A stretch of DNA of 64,000 nt from Juglans regia (Eukaryota > Streptophyta > Magnoliopsida > Fagales > Juglandaceae), in NCBI RefSeq assembly GCF_001411555.2, contig NC_049904.1:21961370-22025369 (forward strand), written 5' to 3'. The notes under the pieces were generated by a model that worked only from the letters and a program-made list of their open reading frames with translations, searched no databases and was not told the DNA's origin. A program made the translations under genes and the position numbers. How positions within the stretch are numbered: the first letter of the stretch is position 1; every line of letters starts with the position of its first letter. Shown here piece after piece: positions 1-11,612 of this stretch.

Positions 1-133
1 GCTAAGATTGGAGGGTGGTGGTCACCGACCAGTGGGGGAGCGAATGGGCTGGGCGGGGACGGTGGCATGCGGTGGTGGCTGGGTGGAGGAGAAGAAATGC
101 ACAGGGAGAGAAAGGAAGGCGACATCGCACGCG

Positions 134-209
<76 letters not shown>

Positions 210-562
210 ATAAAAGAAAAAGTGAGGGAAAGAAATGAGGTACAATTCTCACATCTTAGGTCACAAAAATGATCCAACGGAAACGATTTCAAAACAACAA
301 GTAAAATAAAATAATTCAAACGTAGTGATTAAAATGAAAATAAATGATTAAATCCAACAATTAGTTAATTTAATATGAAAAGAAATTTAAATGCATAACA
401 ATAATTAATATTAAGAAAGCACTTCAAAAATTAATTTTCACAATATTAAAATCATAAAAATAAACCAACTAAAAATCCAACAATTTTAAAATAAGGAAGT
501 AAATTTTTAATAGATAAAAAATAATCCTTCAGTAAAAATACACTAAAATACAGGGTGTTACA
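1..562 (-). mobile_element. TGTAACACCC-type LTR-like element, copy A (cut by window edge)
   Basis: The segment ends at 562 with the reverse complement of TGTAACACCCTG, and its AT-rich 300 bp (about 245-562) closely match the ends of the copies at 34020-34329, 45845-46140 and 52312-52620. Orientation is minus. The other end and its target duplication lie outside the window. The part at 1-240 corresponds to the GC- and GA-rich region found in the same place in the other copies. Short open frames over the GA tract are low-complexity artefacts, not genes. Confidence 0.8.
137..206. repeat. (GA)35 microsatellite
   Basis: An uninterrupted run of GA dinucleotides, about 70 bp. It lies in the purine-rich part of the LTR-like element. 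Sister copies carry shorter GA or CT tracts in the same region, for example near 45205. Confidence 0.97.
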
Positions 563-735
563 CAACCAGTGGGTAAATATTTACCCTTAGTGGAGGAGTA
601 ATCTCCTGAAATCGAAGAAGCAAGCATGCATGACTTACTCAACCATGATGACTAAGTGTTATCATTGGCTTCTTGAAGCAAAGAGGTAAAGTGGCTACGA
701 AATTATTGATAGAGATCTTGGACTTGACAAAAATA

Positions 736-965
736 ATGCCACCAATGTCTTTGCATTGTGACAGTCAAACTATATTTTCATGGGCCTAAGCCATGTATAT
801 AATGACAAGTCTAGGCATATTAAGGCAATTACTCACAGATGGAGTTATAACGATTGATTTTATGAGATATTGCTGGAACTGGCATATCCATTAACTAAAG
901 AACTTGCAAAAGATTTTTATGTGGGACATCAAAGGGATGGGTTTAAAGCAAAAACAATAAAATCA
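736..965 (+). pseudogene. Ty1/copia RNase H remnant
   Basis: In shifting frames the plus strand reads like the end of a copia polymerase: LHCDSQ, then SRHI, then PLTKELAKDF followed by a KGMG-like GMG. These match the usual LHCDNQ, KSRHIRxRH and DPLTKGL blocks of copia RNase H. Several frameshifts and stops break it. A polypurine tract and LTR start about 560 bp downstream fit the normal order RNase H, polypurine tract, 3' LTR. Confidence 0.7.
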
Positions 966-1520
966 CCAATAATGGAAACTCAACTCAACTCATGAACATA
1001 TCATAACTTGAGTTCAATGAGCAAAGTACGTTATATGTTCGTGATATGTAAGCACTATGATATTAAAATTAGTTTTCAAACTAATATAATCATCCCAAGG
1101 TTAGAAGTGCTTGGTACTGTAATGAAAATGAGAGGTTGAGCAATAAGCTCTTAATAGACTTATAACATAGTTATGTTAAAGTGTTTAGTTACAGGACACT
1201 TTCGATAAGTCTACCTATATGAGTGTCGGGGTTGGTGCCGCCTCCTATGCGAATTAGGCTTTGTCACTAGAGCGCTCATGAAACCAGGATATAGACACAA
1301 GGTCAATCCACGTGTCGACTTTTATTAACTACCCAAAGAGAATTAAATTTATATGTGAAATATATCCGGCTAATCGTATAGAATCGCTAGTTCAAAGCAT
1401 TGTCTACTATGTCATTCTGGTTAGCTTTGATGTATTTTCACTATGTGAAGGTTCAAGTCCAAAAGACACCTTCATTTATGTATAAGTTTTCCTATTCTAA
1501 CCAAGGATATATTTTGAAAA

Positions 1521-2340
1521 TGGTGGGGGATTGTTGGAAATATTTTCAAAATAGTATATACTATATTTATTATTTACAATATTTTGGGGATTTATTTGGA
1601 AGTTATGAATAATTTTGGAAATGGAGAATTTGTAGAAAGTTTATAAGCTATGAATTAGGCTTTATAACATTTTCGGTCTAAAGATATATCATTAGCCGAT
1701 GACTGGCTTAGTGGGTATTGAGGCTCCAAGGTTCTCCCAAGGGAATGGCTTTGAGTCATGCCTCCTTCAAATGAGGGATTTTTGTTGATTTACGAAGAGC
1801 CTACTCGCAGCCAGCGTGAAAAGGCATGGTGCCAAACAAAGGCTTATCTCTTGGCCAGGTTTCGAACCTATGCAAGATGGATGACAAGGAAGCAATGTGA
1901 CTATTGGACTAGGTCAACCTTTATGTCACTTGGTAACAGGCACAATAAATATACCTGTCCAGATCAGATTTCAGAAAAATGAAAAGTTAGAACTTTTCAT
2001 TTTCTTTGGCCCTCTATAAATAGACTCATTGACCTACGAATTTTAGTATGAAAAATAGATTACATAATGGAAAGAAGGCAATTTTCGAAATTCTCTCTCT
2101 CTCAAAAGTTTTCATTTCTTCAAAATTTGTTATTAGGATCTATTCATTTTGCAGAGAATAGATTTCTAATCTCTTGGTTGAATAGCAAAATCTGAGGGTA
2201 TTCGAGATCTAATTTCGTGTGTGCATAACGCAGTTAGAAAAATAGACTTGTTCTGAGCTTCATTGTATCTTGGAGGCAAATTCTCTTGTAACCCGTGCGC
2301 ATACTGTTATTAGTAGGGGTGAATATTGTCTTAAAAAAAT
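1521..2340 (+). mobile_element. Copia polypurine tract and 3' LTR
   Basis: TGGTGGGGGA at 1521-1530 is the classical copia polypurine tract. It is followed by TGTTGGAAATATTT, the typical start of a copia 3' LTR, at 1532. A TATA box (CTATAAATAG) near 2014-2022 is placed as expected for the U3 promoter of an LTR, and U5-like text with TTGTAACCCGT follows at about 2287. I could not fix the 3' end of the LTR; it falls between about 2300 and 2400. Confidence 0.7.
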
Positions 2341-2422
2341 CGACATTCGCAACGCGCCTTGAAGCAAACTTTTCTCTCACTATTTTCTATTTTGCAACAC
2401 ATTTGCACCAACAAATTCACCA

Positions 2423-3560
2423 TACAATGAGTGTAGTAGTTTTTCTTCTCACCGTGTTTACGTTGTGCAACGCATGACTCCCCTCACAGAGGCCATACAC
2501 AACCTTTTTATACATTACCCTTGTGTTCCATATAAGTGGCTGATTCATATTCTTTTTCTTTTACTTTTACTTTTCTATTTATAGGAGACAGATAGAATTC
2601 AATTACTCTCTCATTTGGCAGGAAATTTTTTCGCTCATGTATTTGCGATCAATATAAATGGCGGTACAACTTTGGACGTTAAATGTGATAATAACGACGA
2701 ATTTAAAGTTGTTCTCACTGAGGATAAACCCTTAACTATGAGTTTTATATCGTTGCTAAAATATTACCTCTTGTGAAAATAAATTGGGTAGCAAAAAATC
2801 AATTATTAGACTATAATTGATTAAAAATTATAGTTTCACTAAAACTTCTTATTTATAACAAAATGCAACTCATTGGCAATACTCTACTACAGCAAAATTA
2901 TTAGTGATGATTATAGTCGTTGCTAGTTCTATAATTATCGTCGCAATTACTTTCTCATTTGGTAAAAAATTCTCTCAATAATGTATTTACGACCAATATA
3001 AATGACGATATAATTTTGGCCGTCAAAAATAATATCAACGACAAATTTAAAGTTTTTTCATTAAAGATAAACTTTTAGCTACGAGTTTTATATCGTAACT
3101 AAAACTATTAGACTATAAAAGACAAAAAATTATATCTTCATTTAAACTTATTATTTATGAAAAAATGACGTTTACCTATTGAAAATAAATTATTTATGAG
3201 TAAATGCAACTCGTTGACAATACTCAATTGCTAATAATGATTACAATCATTGCTAATTCTATAATTGTTGTCCCAATTACTATTTCACTTGGTAGAAAAT
3301 TTCTCCTCTCATGTATTTGTAGCCTATACAAATGATAATATAATTTTAGCCGTTAAAAGTGATATCAACAACGAATTTAAAATTTTTCTCACTGAAGAGA
3401 AAATTTTAGCTACAAATTTTATATCATCGCTAAAATATTACATTTTGCGAAGATAAATTTGGTCTCAAAAAGTCAATTATTAGATTAAAACTGACAAAAA
3501 ATTACAATTTCACTAAAACTTATAATTTATGTGCAACTAGTTGGCAATACTCTATTGCAT
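2423..3560. repeat. Repeat family R with three tandem units of about 335 bp
   Basis: Units start near 2612, 2951 and 3281, each with a CTCATTTGG-like start followed by GTATTTRCGACCAATATAAA-like text and a TTTTATATCG block. The first unit and its 190-bp leader are repeated at 23871-24407. A single unit at 10225-10417 ends in the CACTA terminus CTTGTAGTG. The family is therefore probably the subterminal region of a non-autonomous CACTA element. Short open frames within it are not conserved. Confidence 0.75.
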
Positions 3561-3991
3561 CGATGCAAATACTCCTAATAATTGCTACATTTGATCATTT
3601 TTGGCAATTTTTAATTCACTACATTTTCGATGAAATTAAGCCTTCACTTCTAATCAATTTCAGGGATAGGTAAAAAATTTTGGAAAAAAAATGCATATTC
3701 TCGATGATTTTTGTTCGTTGCAAATGTCCCAAAAAAGATAGAAATGGCCTTTCCGTTTAACATTAAATCGTTGAAAAAAGTCAATTACGACAATATATAT
3801 CGTCGTAAAAGGTTTAAAAAAAAATTGCCGAAACTACCTAGATCTTTCAGAGACAATTACCCGCTTAGAATACATAATGGTGACAATAATTCATAATTGA
3901 CAGATTGCCGCAAGTAAGTTTACTGGACAAAAAAATATATTTCCGACGAATACTACTCGCCAGAAAAGGTTTTCTACAAAAAAAATCCCAC

Positions 3992-4042
3992 AAAAGAAGA
4001 CACTCATCTTTTTTTTGATAAGTAAAAGAAGACACTCATCTT
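3992..4042 (-). mobile_element. Ultra-short LINE insertion with 19-bp target duplication
   Basis: AAAAGAAGACACTCATCTT occurs at 3992-4010 and again, identically, at 4024-4042. Between them lie only 13 bases, TTTTTTGATAAGT. Read on the minus strand this is ACTTATC plus six A, like the last bases and poly-A tail of the LINEs in this window. It looks like a LINE insertion truncated to about seven bases. Confidence 0.7.
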
Positions 4043-5392
4043 AAAACCAAAGGTCCAATGCTCGAGTTGATAAACAGATCAGAAGCTACAAGATACATCA
4101 CTCAAACTCAACACATCCAAGTTTGCATCATATCCAAGTACTAAAGGACGAAACATCTAAAACTGATGTAGTTTACATGCCTTTTTAAGATAGTTAAAAG
4201 GATCAGATCTATATTATTGGAACAGGAAACTGAAAACTACGTCTCAGGAAATTGAAAACTACATGTTATTGTGACACAACCTACACTGAACAACTATTAA
4301 GGCTCTTAGTAGTTTAAAAGTAAAGTAGTCTTCGATGGCTATCAAACATTGTTTGGTTATGTGAAAGAGGACCAAACATGAGAGATTGGCCTCTAATGCC
4401 AAGCAGACACTTCTCTTACTTTCTGTCTTCTTTTTTCCTCTATCCCCTTAGCAAAACAAACAAAACGGCCATGAGATCCTTTTTATCTAAACACTTTCTA
4501 ATATTAAAGGCAGATACACATAATATTCTACAAAATCTCTTAAAAACTTAAGGCACAATTGGAATTTGCATGTGGCTAGCTAGTCATTATACATGCATGA
4601 TGGTTTAGAAATTATTATACATGCTAGCTAGTCATTTTTTTAAAGGGAATATTGACTGATTAAGAAAGATGATTAGCCATTCTTTGCCTGCTAATTAATG
4701 AACAAATTTTGGATGATTGCCTTACTCATTACTTGGTGTGTAAGGAACCTAATTTCTTTGTAATTAGCACAATGAAAGGATAAGCAGTGGTCCATAGATA
4801 TTATTAAAAACAAGCTGGAATAATAAATAACCAGATTTTATTTATTTTTTCCTGTGATGATCAGAGACTGAGACAAGCTGCCAACACACCATTGAATAAA
4901 AGTTGCTTTAAGCTATATGTTGGCATGGTGCATATCTGAATATAAAAGAAATAAGATTTCAACCATGTATTGTGTGAATGAAGCTTATAAAATTAACTCA
5001 AACACAATCACTAACTTTATAAGAAGAAGTTATGTGTTGTGCTGGTGGGTATTGAATGGGAGTTGAAGGTAAAGTATAATGTTAGCACTCTAATATCGCC
5101 ATAAAGTATAATGTGATGTGATTGTGTTAGTTTAATTAATAGAGAGTAATATATAGATTGAGTATGAGTAGGTGTTTGGATTATAATAGAATTTTCAGAT
5201 TTGTGTTTAAAGTGATTTTTCTTGCATTTTATGCTTATGTGAAGTACATATTATGCATAGTAGTAAGATGGTAACTTAGGCGTGCATTGGAAATAACTTT
5301 GCAGTCAACCCAAAATTATAGAACCAATTTTGGAACAATGCAAACCTAGAGCCAATGAGAACAAAAAAATGCATTGACTGAAAGATACAGAC
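4043..5392. other. Intergenic stretch without recognised gene
   Basis: AT-rich sequence with no long open frame on either strand. I see short local duplications (TACATGCATGATGG and TACATGCTAGCTAG near 4590-4625) and nothing I can assign to a gene or element. Confidence 0.6.
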
Positions 5393-5933
5393 CTCAATTT
5401 TATTCATGGAGCGATTGATGTCCTGTTCATTGTACAACATATCTTCAACCGAAACTTTGCTAACTTTAGCATAATCAGTCAAAAGCAGCTTGTAGATGGC
5501 CATTGTTGGATAAGTCATGAAAATTCGACCTTTGAAGGTGGTCTGAACAAAGTTCCAATACATTAGTTGTCAGCAGGGAAAGAAATGACAGCACACAATT
5601 TATGTTAATTCACGAAGTAAGCTAGATACCTTTCCCAGAAAATATGGTAGGGATGCAGCATGATCCAAGTGAAAGCTGGAAGCAGAAGCATAACTTTAGG
5701 TTAAACAAAGAGGCAAAACTATACGTTACATCAACATTGTTGGAAGAAAAATACAGCTGTTCTATTTTTTATAAGTAAAATACAACTCTTCCTATTGATA
5801 AGTCAATGAAGGAAAATTGCAGAAGAGAAAACCAATTACCAGCACCCAAAGGAGTTATGATAAGTTGATCGTCTTCTCTAGTCACAGATGAATCACGTCT
5901 CTTGAGTGATTGTTGTGGCCCTGCTGAAGCCAT
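5393..5933 (-). pseudogene. CPSF73-I fragment (cleavage/polyadenylation endonuclease), broken
   Basis: Three minus-strand exon-like pieces match plant cleavage and polyadenylation specificity factor subunit 3-I, the mRNA 3'-end endonuclease. Piece 1 (5933 to 5840) starts MASAGPQQSLKRRDSS and reaches ITPLGAG before a GT donor. Piece 2 (5675 to 5630) encodes FHLDHAASLPYF, the second half of the metallo-beta-lactamase HxHxDH motif. Piece 3 (5542 to 5393) encodes TTFKGRIFMTYPTMAIYKLL through DINRSMNKIE. Splice sites flank each piece. The exon between pieces 1 and 2 (AGNEVGRS...VLLVTH in the family) is absent, and nothing after piece 3 is found, so most of the catalytic domain and all of the rest are missing. 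The retained introns show that it is a DNA-level partial copy, not a processed pseudogene. Confidence 0.87.
5748..5795 (-). mobile_element. Second ultra-short LINE-tail insertion
   Basis: AAAATACAGCTGTTCTAT (5748-5765) and AAAATACAACTCTTCCTAT (5777-5795) are diverged direct repeats around TTTTTATAAGT. On the minus strand this is ACTTATAAAAA. The arrangement copies the one at 3992-4042 but is older, with several mismatches between the flanking repeats. It lies in the gap where the missing exon of the CPSF73-I fragment should be. Confidence 0.5.
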
Positions 5934-7100
5934 TCTCTTTTCCTTAACAGAAATGTACCACAAGGCCTTCAATCAAACTGCATCATCTATCAGTGAAAAA
6001 AGTTTTAAGTCCCGACTAAAATAATTGTAGAACCGATTCCAACAAAACACCAGCTATCAACTTCCAGCTGAACACCTAATTGAAAAGGCAATAAATTCTA
6101 CCTTTGGCTGCTAAAGATTTCTAAGAGTTCATAAAGGTAAATTGTTTTAGTAAAAAATGAACAAATACATCAACAATCTAAGTCTAACTAGACACCGTAG
6201 TCTACAACTCAAAAATTATTGTTTTATATTTATTTTATTCTACTACGACCCTAGTAATCAAAGTATACTGCCAAAAGAGCCACATCACCAACAACTTCTA
6301 CAAGCATTGGCTTACTCTTAAGGAAAAATTATTTACTTTAAGCTGATTCTAAAGTAAAATACTCCCCTCTAATAACAAAATTCAAGCACACTCTGATTTC
6401 TTTCAAAAATAGAGAAGCAAAACCAGTACCTAAAGCAGCCCCTGTTTTTATAAGCCAAAAATTCAGGCTTCCAGTGCAGTGCTTTCAGAAAGGAGTCACA
6501 AAAACTTAATCCTAGCGTCTTCCTATTGCAGTGCTTTCAGTAAAGTCCAACAATGAAAAGTAAAAGTACATGCAGTAGTAACTTAATCCTGGCGTCTTCC
6601 TATTGCAGCTAATAGGACTTATGCAGTTATATTATATATATATAATATATATATAAGATCTATCATCCATTTGCTCTAGGTATCCATAGCAAGCCATATA
6701 AGGTAAATTATAACTTTATGGAACAAACATATAAATACCTATTCATCCAGCTTTTGGGAATTCTTTACCCCAGATTTAGTGAAACTTTGACTCAAGATAA
6801 GAGTTACCCATCAACAAGTATGCAGGCAAGAGTAAATATAAAAAAATCTCTATAAAGCTGTCACGATCTTCCTTTCATCTCCATTTGCATTGCCTGTATA
6901 AAAACTCGTAAAGTTTGGGTGCATGCCAATAGGACTTGTAATAAGTCCTTAAAAAATTAAATGTAGATACTTACATGCTTCTCTTACCAATAGTACTACA
7001 TTTCGTCTAACCTCGAGTTCCCCCTATTGTGATAAGCTTAATGGAAACTACAAAAGGCAAAACATGAACCTAAATAAATTTACAGCCACCCCATTACATG
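5934..7100. other. Intergenic stretch with a 28-bp direct repeat
   Basis: No gene recognised. A 28-bp segment, ACTTAATCCT(A/G)GCGTC onward to TTGCAG, occurs at 6504-6531 and 6581-6608 with one mismatch. A TA-rich palindrome lies near 6631-6655. The rest is AT-rich without coding signal. Confidence 0.6.
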
Positions 7101-7337
7101 TCAAAAGCCCAAAAAACCAACACCTGCCCAGCTCACTACCACAAAACATGTGTACTTAACCTCCCATTGGATATATATTGCCCAATGCACCATCTTATTA
7201 CCTTCTCTATAGGTGTGCTGCATAGAAAAAGTGATTATGTCATCCCAAATCTCCAAGAATTTCCAAGGTGGAGTGTCCAGTGCACTAACAAGAGACAAAC
7301 AATTCTGACTTACAGCTTGTTGCATTTGCAAAGCCAA
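7101..7337 (-). pseudogene. Possible RNase H-like fragment of a LINE
   Basis: A 78-codon minus-strand frame contains HTYREGNKMVHW. This resembles the HTYREGN-x-x-DWLAN block near the end of plant RNase H-like (RVT_3) domains found in LINEs. The preceding residues (QAVSQNC, FLEIWDDI) fit the region before it loosely. There is no Asp at the expected place and no flanking reverse transcriptase, so this is at best a short relic. Confidence 0.35.
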
Positions 7338-8008
7338 CAGATAGAGTGCAAGAATCTTGAACTCATGAGTTTATTTGGTTTTAACAAAAACATTCAAATC
7401 ATGTAACCAATGAATAACATGGTTAATTAATGACCGAGTGAGATGATCGCACGTTCATGTTTTGCATAGAATAATCATTGAGGCCAAAGTCCGTTCATGT
7501 TTCTTTTGATCTTTTGGGATAAGATGAGATTTAATATTGCTTCATTGATTCCCCCTTAGAAAAAGGATGCAAGCTGGTACAAAATGGCTCAGTATAGCAG
7601 ACTAAAAGACTAGCTCCCACACAAGTATATTTTATCTTTTAAACTAGCTAGGATTATCTTTTAAACTATTTTTAGTATTTTTAATACCACTAATTTATCT
7701 CCATCATTTTCATAAGATTGAAGACCCTGTTATATATGGGACTGACCACCATAACTCATGGTCCTTCAATCTAATATTCACTGATTTAATAATTAAACTA
7801 CTTATAATATAAGCTAGCCTTAAACGCAATTTTAAAAAAGAAGAAAATCTTGCCATGCAGATCTTGTTACTCATGAGCTTCCAATTTATACATATAAATT
7901 AATGCAATTACACTCCAATATTACAGTATTCGTGACTAGAAAATGTTGAAAATTAGAAATTCCATAAATAAATAAACACAAAAGATAAGGATTGAATTCC
8001 CTAACACT

Positions 8009-9336
8009 CACTACAAGAAATAAGGCATATCCCGGCGATTTTGGTTGGAAATAAAATCGCTGCAAAAAGCCTTTAATTGCAACGATTTCTGACTCAATAA
8101 TATAACACTAAGTTTTGCTAAGAAAGACATATTTATCCAACTACTTGTTCAACTTATCCCCAACACCTTTTTAGATATCCCATGCGAAATAACCTATGTG
8201 ATTCACATATACACTCAGACCTTTCACAGGAATTTCTGGAAGATTGATACCAGCAAAAGGTTGGAGCTTGCTTAATCACACAAATTTATAATCAATTCTA
8301 AAGGAACATGCCAGTTGTAATCTGAAAAGTGTCTTACCAGAACATAAACTAGTCCCTAAACAAAATGTAAATGGTCCCTAAACAGTGCTTTAGTCATAAA
8401 AAGATACCAAAAAAATTAACCATATAAACAAGCTGATGTTTAGAAAAAGCCAGCACCCAAGAGTATATATCACTCATCAGATGGACTTACACTCTTACTC
8501 ACATACACGGGTAATTTTTGGGTTCTAGTTACACACTGGTATAGCTAATACTAATCAAAAAAGTTTCATTAATTTAATACTTTGCCATCTACATTTTGGA
8601 TCAACTACTTCTATACACTTATCAAGCGCATTTCCCTTCTACGAGATACCATCTACTACTAAATCTACACGTTCAGTATATATTAAAAAAATAAGTAAAC
8701 TATAATTGTTATAAGAGTATCTTACCAATGTTAATCGGCGGCAATCGAGTAGAGGAGAGGACAGAGGAGGACGCGATCAACGAAACCCTATTAATCGGCT
8801 TAGGAAATGTCAAAAGGGGTCATTTTTGAACTGGCAATCGTAGAAAACCGAGAAATACACAGAAAATTGGTGTTTACCGTGCTAAAAGGAAATGTAGAAC
8901 AGGACAGCCGCGGTCGCCAAATCGGTGGAGGCAGATTCGCTGTTTTTGGGGGAAGAGGAGAGTCGTGTAGCAACAAAAATGGATGGGTTTTGATTAATTT
9001 GCAGTTAGAGAGAAAATGGAAAAGACGAATTTGGGGAAGAAAGGGACTCGCGGGATTTGTGAGCACTGCATGGGGTAAAATCAAGGGAAGACGGGGGAAA
9101 TAGAGTTTTTCGTGCGTTTGGTGCGTGCGTTTAAAAACACAATTCCAGCGATTTATTAATCGTCGCAATAAGTCTACTCCATTTGCAGTGAATTTTTCCG
9201 TCGCAATATGACCAAAACTCGCTACAAAAAGACATTTGGAAAAAGTTAATGTTTGAAGTCCGCAGCGAGTCAGCGTTCGTCGCAATACCTTCCAACAGTC
9301 ATAAAATCACCGCAATAGGCCACAATTCTTGTAGTA
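8009..9336. mobile_element. Non-autonomous CACTA element, about 1.3 kb
   Basis: The left end is CACTACAAGAAATAAGGC (8009). The right end read backwards is TACTACAAGAATTGTGGC (9336), so the terminal inverted repeats match over about 28 bp with mismatches and one changed terminal base. Subterminal copies of GCGATTT / AATCGTCGCAA type motifs sit inside both ends. No transposase is present. The core (about 8710-9120) is more GC-rich and, on the minus strand, looks like a 5' exon: pyrimidine-rich leader, an ATG near 9070, and reading stretches such as SSSPKNSESASTDLATAAVL before a GT donor. It may be a captured host gene start that I cannot name. No clear 3-bp target duplication is seen. Confidence 0.7.
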
Positions 9337-10080
9337 TATATATCTACTCTATTATAATAATAAGTAATTATCTAATTATAAATAATGTTTTTTGTTTTTT
9401 CATTAAGTCCGTTAATTCATATTTTACTAAAACATCTTTAAAATTCTTAACCTTTTAACGTATAACTTTTTTTATAGAATTTAATAAATGATTTTTTTAT
9501 CAAAAGGTTCTTAAAAACCTTGATTATTTGACGTGTAGCTTCCTTATAGAATTTAATGAATGATCATGTTTTACCAAGAGACCCTAATAGTCCCGCGGTG
9601 TACATGAATTGACATCTCTTTTTTATATCATTTTTATTCTGACAGTGTACTAATTTTTCTTTCTTTTTGTTTCAATTTTTTTAAAATAAAAGAATTAAAA
9701 TGACTTTAATCTTTAGAACATAAATGCTTTAGAGCATTCTCATTGTAAAATTCAATTTTAAGTAAATTTAACTAATAAAATACTTAAAACACTCAATATA
9801 TAATATTAATTATTAATTTATTTAGAATATAATTATTATTAATATTAATATTGAATATTATTAATTTGATTAGAATATAATTATTATTAATATTTTAATT
9901 AATATTTTATTATTATATAGAGGGTAGATAGATAATCTAATATGGATGCAGACTAATACTCATACTTTGCTGAAATTTAGATTTTTTTTTTTTAATCTTG
10001 ATTTTTGTCTTTTCTAACCTTGTATTTTCTTTTCAAATAAATAAGTTAATGACTTTTTCAATTTTTTTTATTTAAATCAT
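9337..10080. other. AT-rich intergenic stretch
   Basis: Very AT-rich, with simple TTATTAATAT-like text near 9800-9910. I see no gene and no element boundary. Confidence 0.6.
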
Positions 10081-10123
10081 TATGTCAGGTGCACCCCGGG
10101 GTAACGCACCTGGGGCTGTTCCC

Positions 10124-10132
10124 TTGTGTGTA

Positions 10133-10171
<39 letters not shown>

Positions 10172-10172
10172 T
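10124..10172. repeat. Compound (TG)n(TA)n microsatellite
   Basis: A GT/TG tract with few interruptions passes directly into a TA tract. A single unit of repeat family R follows from about 10175. Confidence 0.9.
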
Positions 10173-10174
10173 AA

Positions 10175-10417
10175 GATTATAAGTGACAATTATAGTCGTT
10201 GCTAGTTCTATAATTATCGCCATAATTACTTTCTCATTTGGTAGGAAATTTTCTCGCTTATGTATTTGCAACCAATATAAATGACGATACAATTTTAATT
10301 GTTAAAAATAATATTAGCAACGAATTTAAAATTTTCTTAATTAAAGATAAACCTTTAACTACATTTTTTATGTCGCTACTAAAACTTTCGTTAGTAAAAA
10401 TAATTTTTCTTGTAGTG
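10175..10417 (-). mobile_element. CACTA right terminus with one unit of repeat family R
   Basis: The segment resembles the tandem units at 2612-3545 and ends in TTTTTCTTGTAGTG (10404-10417), the reverse complement of CACTACAAGAAAAA, the standard CACTA end. The matching left terminus was not found, so the element is truncated or its other end has drifted. This copy is the reason for treating family R as CACTA-derived. Confidence 0.65.
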
Positions 10418-11208
10418 TTGACTAAAGTTTGTTCATACTATTAGGAACAATAAAAGAGAAAAGTACAATAAAAAATCACACACGACACAATATTTACATA
10501 GTTTGATAACGTGCCTACATCTATGAAACTGTAAATGATTTTATTCTGATGATAATCAAAGATACAGTGCAGCAGTTGTACAAAGGTATAATACAATATA
10601 TAATATATCCTAACTAGCTAGCTGGGTCGGATTAAAATCACCAAATATAGTAAGTTTCATCCTTAAAAAATTTGTAGACATAAACTTTAATGTCAAATCA
10701 TGTAAATCTCGTTATCCTTTTATTTACAATTTATGTGCGTTATATACTATTTAAAACATATAATGAGCACCCACTATTGTGTCTTCGTCCAAATATCATC
10801 ATGGATCACTCGACCGTATTGTTGACATTTGGGCTTAATTGAAAAATGCATCAACATTATATTTATGTATCACTCCCTTCTTATATATTTTTCTCTTTAA
10901 TAATGAATTTATCTTATGTTAACCATAAAAGAAATGGAATCAGGAGCACATGAACATGATGTATGCGTTAGCTGACCAATAGCTAAAACCATTGACTAAT
11001 TATTTGGTGAGGCATGATTAAATGTGTGGATCAAAGCTGACCAAACACAGTTGATCAACACAAAAAAAAAAGGATACAAAATAATCAAGCTTGATCAAAA
11101 TTATAGCAATATGTAAACCTATTAAAAAAACAAGTCATATTTTTATCTTATAACGAGATATTACAACAAAATAGAATCATTATTTAGGATGATTACGGAA
11201 GAGTAATG

Positions 11209-11388
11209 CTATACAATCTCTTAATTTTTATATATCATATTTTTTTAATTTTTTTTTTAGTTTATTTTTTTAAAATTAATTCAATTCTTCTATCTAATAT
11301 TTATATATTAAATTTTTTATAAAAAAAATAATAAAAATGAAAAATAATGTGATATATGAAAATTATGTAAGTAGTAAGATTGCGTAGA
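11209..11388. mobile_element. Hairpin MITE 1 upstream of the CAD1-like gene
   Basis: The left side CTATACAATCTCTTAATTTT is mirrored on the right by CTACGCAATCTTACTACTTA (reverse complement), followed on both sides by ATATATCA-type text. The element is about 180 bp, AT-rich and without a coding frame. Confidence 0.6.
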
Positions 11389-11465
11389 TTTTTTTGTCAC
11401 GGCATCATTGCGAAATTCCTAATATTGCTTTTTTTCAAAAAGTATTATTATTGAGTTATGCTACA

Positions 11466-11612
11466 CGTAAACCTCACATTTTGCACATCACTTAAAAATA
11501 TGTGATTTTACTCTTTTATCCTTATATTTCATATTTCATATTTCATAAAATATGAAGGTAAAAGAATAAATTTATATACTTTTAAGTGGTGTGCAGAAGT
11601 GTGAGGCTTATG
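11466..11612. mobile_element. Hairpin MITE 2 upstream of the CAD1-like gene
   Basis: The arms CGTAAACCTCACATTTTGCA and, reversed, CATAAGCCTCACACTTCTGC continue into CACTTAAAA, so nearly the whole 147 bp folds back on itself around a TTTCATATTTCAT centre. It ends about 330 bp before the predicted start codon and so lies in the presumed promoter. Confidence 0.7.

Noticed and set aside
8..319. Four overlapping open frames of 76-105 codons on both strands
   Set aside because: They are generated by the (GA)35 repeat (RERERE / SLSLSL) and lie in a transposable element end.
7098..7406. 102-codon plus-strand frame
   Set aside because: It overlaps a minus-strand frame with a better, though weak, RNase H-like match, and has no family resemblance.
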